From: CAYXRK01 sp964467615
GTDB lineage: Bacteria > Hydrogenedentota > Hydrogenedentia > Hydrogenedentales > GCA-2746185
Length of the DNA stretch: 38,743 nt
NCBI GenBank assembly: GCA_964467615.1
Contig: CAYXRK010000019.1
Span: 1 to 38,743, forward strand
Direction: 5' to 3'
Made by a program: the position numbers and the translations under genes. Under the pieces are notes generated by a model. The model had not been told where the DNA came from. It searched no databases and saw nothing but the letters and a program-made list of their open reading frames with translations. The number at the start of each line of letters is the position of its first letter. The stretch's first letter is position 1. This document shows, piece by piece, positions 31,610-38,743 of this stretch.

Positions 31610-34600
31610 CTACCGCGAGAGGGCGGCGTTGACGACGGTTTGGAGATCGTTGGAGTTGAGCTGGCCGTCGCGGTTGGCGTCGCGGCTGAGGTCTTTCTCG
31701 CCGCCGAGCAGGGTGCGAATTACCAGTTGAACGTCGCGCGCGTCGACGATGCCGTCGCGGTTGACGTCGGCTGGGGACTTGACCACGATCTCGTCCGAGT
31801 AGGTGTAGCCCTCCTCGCTCGTTTTGCGCCCGTTGGCGGTCACAACCTCGACGTTGACGGTGGCCTCTTCGTGACCGGCGGGCACTGTGACTTCGAGTTC
31901 CTCGTCTCCCAAGGAAATGAAGCGCGCGCTGGGGACGCCGTCGAACAGCACGGCGAGGGGGTCGGATAGCCTGCTTCCGGCGATCCGGACGACGTTGCCG
32001 CCGGAGGTCGGCCCGATGTTTGGCGTGATGCTTTCGATTCGCGGGTCGTCTTCGATGGTGACGCGCGGGGACGTTGCGATATTGCCGATGACTCCGGCGA
32101 CTGTTATGGGACGGACGGCGAAGAACCACTCGTCGCCGGCGGAGGTGAGTTCGGCGGGCACGGCGTTCGAGCCGGCGAGTGTAGACATGAATTCGCCGTT
32201 GCGGTACCACAACAGCGCGGTTGGTCCTTCGGCATTGCCGGCGGAACCGGCATTGGGATGAAAGTAGGTGTAGTCGGTGGTGAGGCCGGCGCTGGTGTTG
32301 ACGGTGCGGGATTCGCCGGATCCACCGCCATCTTCGCCGGCATCGAGGAGGAGGTCGTGCGCCTCGGGAAGGAGTCGGGCGTCGGCGACGAAAATCGGGA
32401 TCCGGAGAGAGGCCTTCGCGCCGCCGGGCAGAGAACCGAGTATGGTGACAACGACGGTCCCTGAGTCCGAGGTGGCCGTCCGCCACAAGAACGAACCGGT
32501 GCCGTCGCCGCGATCGGTGAAGGGCACGGCGCCGCCGCGCGTCCACTCGGCCGCCAATCGCGGAATACCTTCCGGCGCGACCGCGCGGACCGTGAACTCG
32601 ACGGACTCGCCGGCCGTGACGACCTGGTTGGGGACGGGCGGCCAGAAGGTAAGCGTCTCGGGGTCGCCGGCCGGCGCGTCGGAAAGATCGGCAAATTCGA
32701 CTTCGCTGGGGGTCCCGGGGAGAAGTTCGGAAAGGTCTCGCGGAACGCCGCGTCCGTCGGAGATTCCAGCGATAGCGCCCTCGATTCCGATTCGGGAGTA
32801 CGTCATTCGGATGTGACCGGAATAAAAAAGCTCAAGCTGGGCGGTGGTGAGTTGGGGAAAGGGGCCGGACGAAGTGTACGCGGGGACGCTTTCATAGGTG
32901 ATGGCGACGCGATCGCCCAGGAATTTTGCCCAAACGTCGCCGCCCGCGGCAGGGTTGAGATCGGAGAACAAGAGCGAAATGCGGACACGATCCATATGGT
33001 TTGAGAGCAGGGGGACAACGGCGCGGGGGAGGAGGGACGTGTCCTCGAAATCGACGTACCCGTTTGCGCCGACGTAGACGGTGGAATAAGTCCCGCCGAA
33101 GTAGGGGAAGGAAGCACCGCCCAGCGAGATGGCGCGGAGGCCGTCGTCTGGAAGAAGTAAGCTGTATGCGTTGCCTTCGCCCCCGGATCGAGAGACGGGC
33201 AGACCCGATACGCCGCGCGTGATGGAGGCGGTGAAGTTCGAGTAGTCGAGGTAATCGGCGGCGCGGCCGGAGGCGTTCTGCGCGGTGTAGTCGACGACGG
33301 GGCTGAAGAGAATCTGGGTAAACCCGAGGTCCGCGCCAACGTCTTGACCGAACAGATCCTCGGACAGGATTTGGGGAATGCCGGCGCCGGCGGTCGCGCG
33401 GGCAAAACTGCGGCCGCTGCCAAACGTGCCGCCGGTGAAAATCGTGTAGAAGTACTCGGTCCTCCGGTCTACGTCCTCATCGATCACGTAGTTCGCCGCG
33501 ACTTGGGCGGCGTCCGTTTCGAGGATATCGCCGTCCGATTGGGTCAGAGGGAAACTATCGTCCGAACGGTTGATCGAGCGAATCGTGACTCCGGATTCGC
33601 GGGCCCATTGGAGCGTGATAACGGCGGCGCCGGATTGGGTCTCGGCGGGCAATGCCCGGAATCCTCGAAAGGGTTTGACTTCGAGCGGCGGGATGATTTC
33701 GACCGCCGCCATCGCGTCGTTGAGCGAGGTGAGTTCCGCTTCCGAGAACTCGAGGGTTTGGGCGGAGCGTCCGAGTGCATCGAAAAGATCGTAGTAAGTG
33801 GCGCTCCTGGAAAGGACGCCGGTCTGTACCGCGTAGTAGAGATCGGCGGTGCGTTCGATTCCGAGGCCGCCAATGGTGAATCCGTTGAACGTGCCTCCGT
33901 CAGTAAGGAGATAGCAGAGTTTGTTGTTAATGCCGCTATTGGAATGGATGCCGCCGTTGTCGCCGGTGCCGCGAAAGAACAGAGGGCTCTTGTATCGGTC
34001 GGGATCGCCGAACTGGGTGGGGTCGGCCATGTTGCGGATCGCACCGACAATCGAATCTTCCGCGACAAACCAGCGCACGGCGGGCGTGTCTTCCCCCGAC
34101 GTGCCGGTACGCGCGGTGAGATCGATAAACTCACCCCAGACGTCGGAAAAGGATTCGTTGATGGCGCCAGATTCGTTCAAATAAATTAGCCCGGACTCAA
34201 ATTGCGTCACGCCATGGGTCAATTCATGCCCAGCAACATCATCGGCCATGAAGAAGTCGCTGAAGACCATATCCGTACCGTTCCAAAACGCATCGGGAAG
34301 AGTACCGTAGTGAACCGTGGCGAACATTGTACCGCCCGCGCCGTCGATGCTGTCGCGTCCGTGCGATCCCTGGTAGAAATCGTAGGTATTGCCGAGGAAC
34401 TCGTAGGCATTATCGACGTCTTCATCGCCCGTTGCCGGTGCACTTTCACCGCGGACGAAGTTTTCGCGAATAACGAACTGATTTCGCGCGTCGTATATCT
34501 TGCGGTCCTTGATGTCGTATATCAGGGTGAAGCTTAACGCGATTTCGCCGGAATGGGCGTCGACAAATATCTGCTGGCGGACGGGATCCCCAATAGCCGA

Positions 34601-35275
34601 ACTTACTTCGGCGCGCCAAACGAGTCGGGTCGCGCCGAGGTTGCCGACGACGGCGGGGCGGTAAATGGCCAATTCCGGCTCGGACGCCGAAAGAGTGGCA
34701 GCGCCCGCGCCGATCTCGTCGGACGTGTGGTTGACCGCGATGCTTTGCGCGGCGAGCGCGGTGATGACCGGTGAAACGGAAACATCGCCCGAATCGAGAG
34801 CAGCGGTGTCCTGCATGACGTGGCTGAGGACGGATAGGACGCCGCCGTTCACGTCCATCTCGATGACGAGGTCGGCGCCGAAGACTTTGACGCCGCGGTA
34901 GGTTTGGTCCAGGCGGATGAAGTGCTTCCCGTTTGCCTCCCAGACTCGAGCGGCCCTGAACGCCACCCTGGCGCCTCCATCGCTGAATGCGGCGCGATGG
35001 GCGTTGACAAAGGCCTCGGCGGTGCTGCCGGAATCGAAGGCGGATTTCGCGAGCGACGCGGGGGTTTCGAAGCGGCCACCCTCGGGGGCGGCGGCGAAAC
35101 GGACGAATCCAGCGGCGGTTTGGGAAAGTTGGAGGTCGCCGGAAGCGCCCGGAGTGACCGTCTTTAGCAATGCGCCGATATCGTCCACATCAGCCTTTGC
35201 GCCCTGGGCTATCGCCGTCCAGGCGCCGAGGACGGTGACGAAAAACACCCTAAAGGCGGTCGTTGACGAACGCAT
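31610..35275 (-). CDS. Secreted M4 metalloprotease with TIG and dockerin domains
   Basis: The start is the ATG at 35275, 6 nt after GGGAGG, giving 1221 residues. A signal peptide (FRVFFVTVLGAWTAIAQGA) precedes an FTP/PepSY propeptide (DQTYRGVKVFGADLVIEM). The catalytic domain has the zinc motif HELTH (residues 350-354), the third ligand Glu374 in NESGAINESFSD and the catalytic His444 in GGIHSNSGI. These spacings equal those of thermolysin. Beta-sandwich repeats follow, then a TIG/IPT domain (PNIGPTSGGNVVRI). The C-terminal dockerin is type I, with calcium motifs DVNRDGIVDARD and DANRDGQLNSND. The protein is secreted and probably attached through the dockerin; the partner cohesin is not in the window. 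It is divergent from the LRR gene. Confidence 0.94.
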   Translation of the reverse strand: MRSSTTAFRVFFVTVLGAWTAIAQGAKADVDDIGALLKTVTPGASGDLQLSQTAAGFVRFAAAPEGGRFETPASLAKSAFDSGSTAEAFVNAHRAAFSDGGARVAFRAARVWEANGKHFIRLDQTYRGVKVFGADLVIEMDVNGGVLSVLSHVMQDTAALDSGDVSVSPVITALAAQSIAVNHTSDEIGAGAATLSASEPELAIYRPAVVGNLGATRLVWRAEVSSAIGDPVRQQIFVDAHSGEIALSFTLIYDIKDRKIYDARNQFVIRENFVRGESAPATGDEDVDNAYEFLGNTYDFYQGSHGRDSIDGAGGTMFATVHYGTLPDAFWNGTDMVFSDFFMADDVAGHELTHGVTQFESGLIYLNESGAINESFSDVWGEFIDLTARTGTSGEDTPAVRWFVAEDSIVGAIRNMADPTQFGDPDRYKSPLFFRGTGDNGGIHSNSGINNKLCYLLTDGGTFNGFTIGGLGIERTADLYYAVQTGVLSRSATYYDLFDALGRSAQTLEFSEAELTSLNDAMAAVEIIPPLEVKPFRGFRALPAETQSGAAVITLQWARESGVTIRSINRSDDSFPLTQSDGDILETDAAQVAANYVIDEDVDRRTEYFYTIFTGGTFGSGRSFARATAGAGIPQILSEDLFGQDVGADLGFTQILFSPVVDYTAQNASGRAADYLDYSNFTASITRGVSGLPVSRSGGEGNAYSLLLPDDGLRAISLGGASFPYFGGTYSTVYVGANGYVDFEDTSLLPRAVVPLLSNHMDRVRISLLFSDLNPAAGGDVWAKFLGDRVAITYESVPAYTSSGPFPQLTTAQLELFYSGHIRMTYSRIGIEGAIAGISDGRGVPRDLSELLPGTPSEVEFADLSDAPAGDPETLTFWPPVPNQVVTAGESVEFTVRAVAPEGIPRLAAEWTRGGAVPFTDRGDGTGSFLWRTATSDSGTVVVTILGSLPGGAKASLRIPIFVADARLLPEAHDLLLDAGEDGGGSGESRTVNTSAGLTTDYTYFHPNAGSAGNAEGPTALLWYRNGEFMSTLAGSNAVPAELTSAGDEWFFAVRPITVAGVIGNIATSPRVTIEDDPRIESITPNIGPTSGGNVVRIAGSRLSDPLAVLFDGVPSARFISLGDEELEVTVPAGHEEATVNVEVVTANGRKTSEEGYTYSDEIVVKSPADVNRDGIVDARDVQLVIRTLLGGEKDLSRDANRDGQLNSNDLQTVVNAALSR

Positions 35276-35506
35276 CGAAGTCCTCCCAGAAACACGGCAG
35301 CCGCCTGATCGGCGACGCGTCACCCCGCGCCTCCGCGGATAGCACACCGTGTGGCGACCAACGACGCATAGTATTTCTACTCCAATTTAACGCGGTAAGT
35401 CAAGAATTTACCGTGAAAACGGCAAGAAATCGGCATGGCATGGTAGTATTTGGTACGTGCTCGCGCCGGAACGGCCAGCCAAGAAACCTCGCATCGGGAG
35501 TCATAA

Positions 35507-38500
35507 GTGCTAACGAAATCTCCTCTAGTTGCGTGGTTGCTTATCGCCCTGAGCGCGGTTGCCCCGGCGGTCACGGTTGAATTCGAAAGCGAAGGCCTGG
35601 AAGCCGCGGTGCGGGAGGCGATAGGCCAGCCTAGCGGCCCTATTGACTCGTCCGACCTGGCGGGTCTCACCGAGTTGGACGCGTCGAACCGGGGCATCGA
35701 CAGCCTCGGCGGCGTGGAGGACCTGAGCAATCTCACCTCGCTCGACCTGAGCGACAACGAAATCGACGATGCCGGCCCGCTCTCCGTGCTCGTCCAATTG
35801 GAGAGTCTTACGCTCGTTAACAATGTGCTCTCCGATCTCGGGCCGCTGTCCACACTCGTCAACTTGACCGAACTACGATTCGACGATAACGAAGTTCGAG
35901 ACCTCGGCCCGGTGGCGACATTGACTGCGCTCCGCACGCTTTCGTTTAGCCGGAACGCGCTTTCGGAAATTGGGCCGCTCGCGGGCCTCGTGAATCTCAC
36001 ATCGTTGGATGCTCACGACAACGATATCTCGGATATCTCGCCCACGGCGGCCCTTATCGCTCTCGAGACAGTCGACTTTTCATCGAACGGCGTGACGGAC
36101 GCGGCGGCGCTGAGCGGACTTACGAACTTGAGCACGCTCGACTTGTCGAACAATGAAATCGAAGACGCCGCAACGCTAGGTCGCCCGCCAAACCTGCGTT
36201 CACTCGCGATTGCCTCGAATTCCCTGATGGACATCAGCGCGCTCGCGACGCTAGACGGACTGACTTCTTTGGACGTGTGCCAGAACGACATCACGGATAT
36301 CGCGCCCCTGGCAGCGTTACTTAGTCTTACGTCGCTGAACGTCGCGAGTAATCGCGTTGATGACTTGACCCCGCTTTCCGGTCTGGCCGCGCTCGAGGTG
36401 TTGAACATTTCGGACAACGAGATTGATGAACTTTCGGCCCTGAGCGCGCTTTCCGCGCTCATCGAATTGCGCGCGAGTTTCAACGCCCTGACGTCTGCTG
36501 CCCCAATTACGTCTCTGGACGTTCTCGAAACGGTCGTCATGCGAAGCAACGATCTCGTCGACGTGAGTTCGTTCGCCGGATTCGAAAACCTGCGTCACCT
36601 CGATCTGGCTGAAAACTCGATCGAGGACCTCGCGCCCCTTTCCGCTCTTGGGACCCTCGAACTACTCGACGTGACCAACAATTCCGTCAGCGACCTCACT
36701 CCGTTGGCCGGCCTGGTCCAACTCACGACGCTTCTCGTGGGGCTGAACAACATCACGGATCCGGCGGCGTTGTCCGGGTTGGCGAATTTGTCGGTACTCG
36801 ATTTGAGAGAGAACGACATCGAAGACCTAACAAGTCTGGCTGGATTGACGGAATTGTCGGATCTCAACCTGCAAGCGACCAACGTCAGCGACCTTAGTCC
36901 GCTTTCCGCATTGACCAAGCTGACCTCGTTGAACGTGGGCCAGACCGGGGTCGAGGACATCACGCCGTTGGCCCCACTGACCGGCCTGATAACGCTCGAT
37001 CTAAGTTCCAACGAATTCAGCGATCTGGCCCCGCTCGCTGATTTCGAGGACCTGACGACGCTTCGCCTCCAGAACAACGCAATCTCAGACGTGTCGCCGC
37101 TGCAATCTCTCGAAGGGCTGGGCGTGTTGGACCTAAGCGGGAACGCCCTCGCCGACCTCGCACCCCTCGCGGCGCTGACCGCTTTGGACACCCTCCTCCT
37201 CGGCTCGAACCAGATTTCCGACGCGACGCCCCTTGCCGGCATGGTCGACCTGCGCGTTTTGGATCTGAGTTCGAACGCTCTCGCTGACATCGCGCCGCTC
37301 GCGTCCCTCGTCGCGCTCGAAACATTGGATATCGGCCGCAATATGATCAGCGATCTTGCGCCTCTCGGCGAGATCACCTATCTCCAGACCCTTCGCGCTC
37401 GCGACAACGAAATCTCAGACGTCGAGGTGCTCAGTCTTCTGGAGTACCTGACCATACTCGATCTCAGCGGCAACACAATCAGTGACATCGCAAGCGTCGG
37501 GTCGCTTGTCTACCTAAATGAACTCTACGTGAACGGAAATCTCTTGACCGAACTCGCGCCCGTTGGCGCGTTGCCGTTTCTCACGGTGCTCGAGGCCTCG
37601 TCCAATTCCATCGCCACGATCGATGTACTCGCCGCCTTGACCGGGCTGGTGACGTTGGACCTGAGCAACAACGCGATCCAAGACATCGCATCGCTCGCGG
37701 GGATGACGGACTTGCAACGCCTCAACCTGGGAACGAATCAAATCAGCGACGTCGTCCCCCTGGCGGCGTTGACGGGTATCGACGAACTCGATATCAGCGA
37801 TAACCTGATTTCCGACATTTCGATACTCGAAAGCGGTTTTTCTTTTGACGAATTGAGGCTCGCGAGAAACGCCATTTCCGAAATCGGCGCGCTTGCGACG
37901 CAATCGGAGTTGCGGATTCTCGACCTCAGCGGCAACGCGATCTCGGATATTTCACCGCTGGAAAACATGACCCAGCTATTGACGCTCATTTTGAGTTTCA
38001 ACGGCGCGATTGCCGACATTTCTCCATTGGCCGGCCTGATGGATCTGTTCGTGCTCGATTTATACGGAAACCAAATTTCGGACGTGGGACCAATTGGTGC
38101 CCTCGCGAACCTTTTCTTTCTCGACCTCGGCGACAATGCGATCAGCGACATCGACGCGCTCATCGGAAACACCGGGCTGGGCGAGGGCGACGAAATCAAT
38201 TTGCGCGTAAACCCGTTGAACGAAATCCAGGACGTCATTTGCGACGATGTGCCCGTGCTCACCGGACGCGGGGCGCTGGTGCGGATCGACGGCGTGTGCG
38301 GCGGCAAGGGCGATGCGCCGCCTGATACAAAATCAATTTTGCCGACGGTGATCTTTTGCGTGGTGACGGACGCTGAAACGCACGCTCCGCTGAATCAAGC
38401 GGTCATTGCGTTGAACGACTTCGAACAGTTTGTCGACGGAGACGTGGGCGGCGTGTTCACGTTCGTGGTCGCGCCCGGCGAGTACACGGTGACCGCTTCG

Positions 38501-38743
38501 GCGCGTCGCTACGAGGCGCAGTCTCTCGCCGTCGCGATAGCGCCTTCGGAACAACGGACCGCAGACTTCGAACTTAGCCGCGGGCGGAACGCAGGCGCTG
38601 GGTCTGAAGGAGAAGGCGAGGGTGAGGGCGAGGGCGAGGGTGAAGGTGAAGGTGAAGGTGAAGGCGAGGGAGAAGGTGAGGGAGGTGCGGCGGGTGATGG
38701 AAGTACACGGAGAAATGCTGGATGGGTGTGCGTGATTGTGCTC
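35507..38743 (+). CDS. Internalin-like leucine-rich-repeat surface protein, 3' end cut
   Basis: A GTG at 35507 opens 1079 codons that run off the right edge. A signal peptide (VAWLLIALSAVAPAV) is followed by about 38 leucine-rich repeats of 22 residues, roughly residues 50-885, with consensus LxxLxxLDLSxNxISDIxPL. This is the LRR_4 type of internalins. A capping segment follows, then a carboxypeptidase regulatory-like domain (GGVFTFVVAPGEYTVTASA). A linker of 13 Glu-Gly dipeptides (residues 1034-1059) leads into a hydrophobic end (GWVCVIVL), probably a C-terminal anchoring or sorting signal. Such proteins bind ligands at the cell surface. The competing minus-strand frames over this gene are codon-bias shadows. 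Confidence 0.93.
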   Translation, partial: MLTKSPLVAWLLIALSAVAPAVTVEFESEGLEAAVREAIGQPSGPIDSSDLAGLTELDASNRGIDSLGGVEDLSNLTSLDLSDNEIDDAGPLSVLVQLESLTLVNNVLSDLGPLSTLVNLTELRFDDNEVRDLGPVATLTALRTLSFSRNALSEIGPLAGLVNLTSLDAHDNDISDISPTAALIALETVDFSSNGVTDAAALSGLTNLSTLDLSNNEIEDAATLGRPPNLRSLAIASNSLMDISALATLDGLTSLDVCQNDITDIAPLAALLSLTSLNVASNRVDDLTPLSGLAALEVLNISDNEIDELSALSALSALIELRASFNALTSAAPITSLDVLETVVMRSNDLVDVSSFAGFENLRHLDLAENSIEDLAPLSALGTLELLDVTNNSVSDLTPLAGLVQLTTLLVGLNNITDPAALSGLANLSVLDLRENDIEDLTSLAGLTELSDLNLQATNVSDLSPLSALTKLTSLNVGQTGVEDITPLAPLTGLITLDLSSNEFSDLAPLADFEDLTTLRLQNNAISDVSPLQSLEGLGVLDLSGNALADLAPLAALTALDTLLLGSNQISDATPLAGMVDLRVLDLSSNALADIAPLASLVALETLDIGRNMISDLAPLGEITYLQTLRARDNEISDVEVLSLLEYLTILDLSGNTISDIASVGSLVYLNELYVNGNLLTELAPVGALPFLTVLEASSNSIATIDVLAALTGLVTLDLSNNAIQDIASLAGMTDLQRLNLGTNQISDVVPLAALTGIDELDISDNLISDISILESGFSFDELRLARNAISEIGALATQSELRILDLSGNAISDISPLENMTQLLTLILSFNGAIADISPLAGLMDLFVLDLYGNQISDVGPIGALANLFFLDLGDNAISDIDALIGNTGLGEGDEINLRVNPLNEIQDVICDDVPVLTGRGALVRIDGVCGGKGDAPPDTKSILPTVIFCVVTDAETHAPLNQAVIALNDFEQFVDGDVGGVFTFVVAPGEYTVTASARRYEAQSLAVAIAPSEQRTADFELSRGRNAGAGSEGEGEGEGEGEGEGEGEGEGEGEGEGGAAGDGSTRRNAGWVCVIVL
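38606..38683 (+). repeat. GARGGN hexanucleotide repeat coding (Glu-Gly)13
   Basis: Thirteen consecutive GA[A/G]GG[A/C/T] hexamers code for Glu-Gly repeats in the LRR protein. The third positions vary, so the peptide repeat is conserved more than the DNA. Slippage could change the linker length. Confidence 0.95.

Noticed and set aside
35377..38307. Several minus-strand frames rich in Ser, Arg and Leu.
   Set aside because: They mirror the leucine-rich repeats of the plus-strand gene and carry no independent fold.
38606..38683. The GARGGN repeat as a CRISPR or minisatellite.
   Set aside because: Unit length is 6 nt, it keeps the reading frame, and third positions vary synonymously; it is a coding Glu-Gly linker.

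Overview
The window is GC-rich bacterial chromosomal DNA with about 31 recognisable protein genes on both strands, one tRNA, several rho-independent terminators and two gene remnants. The gene set points to a Gram-negative, free-living, heterotrophic bacterium of the PVC/Planctomycetes-like or Candidatus Hydrogenedentes type. The signs are Tat-exported Gfo/Idh/MocA and sugar-isomerase proteins, a cytochrome c/copper monooxygenase fusion, a dockerin-bearing metalloprotease, and an internalin-like protein with a long Glu-Gly linker. No marker gene settles the lineage, so this placement is inference from gene content.

Positions 1-9200 hold a truncated secreted protein, a translationally coupled VOC dioxygenase plus PEP-mutase/isocitrate-lyase-like pair, a serine beta-lactamase-like hydrolase, a class 3-type lipase, a hypothetical protein, the cytochrome/copper monooxygenase-like protein with a textbook terminator, a SAM hydroxide adenosyltransferase homologue that lacks two catalytic residues, and an ankyrin-repeat lipoprotein. 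Positions 9200-17310 hold three enoyl-CoA hydratase paralogues (one of the ECHDC3 type without catalytic glutamates), an MFS transporter followed by a 42-aa peptide gene, tRNA-Ala(CGC) with its promoter, a Tat-exported sugar isomerase-like protein, an AbiEii-like nucleotidyltransferase with a DUF1801 protein, and ribulose-phosphate 3-epimerase.

Positions 17649-24373 hold an APS/PAPS reductase followed by a PHP-domain protein, then motility and signalling genes (short flagellin, CheX, a response regulator-histidine kinase hybrid), an EamA transporter and a zinc-ribbon protein. Positions 24500-27500 are the most unusual part: a series of tiny ORFs and strong terminators around a sigma-70 region 4-like regulator, a truncated guaB 5' end, a Schlafen/AlbA_2 protein of lower GC content, and a cluster of related palindromes around a possible ATPase fragment. 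This looks like a site of past insertion and deletion.

Positions 27585-38743 return to ordinary genes: a Tat-exported Gfo/Idh/MocA oxidoreductase, a GspF/PilC inner-membrane protein, a TIGR01777-type epimerase, a large M4 metalloprotease with a C-terminal dockerin, and a very long leucine-rich-repeat surface protein that runs off the right edge. No CRISPR array, transposase or integrase was seen.
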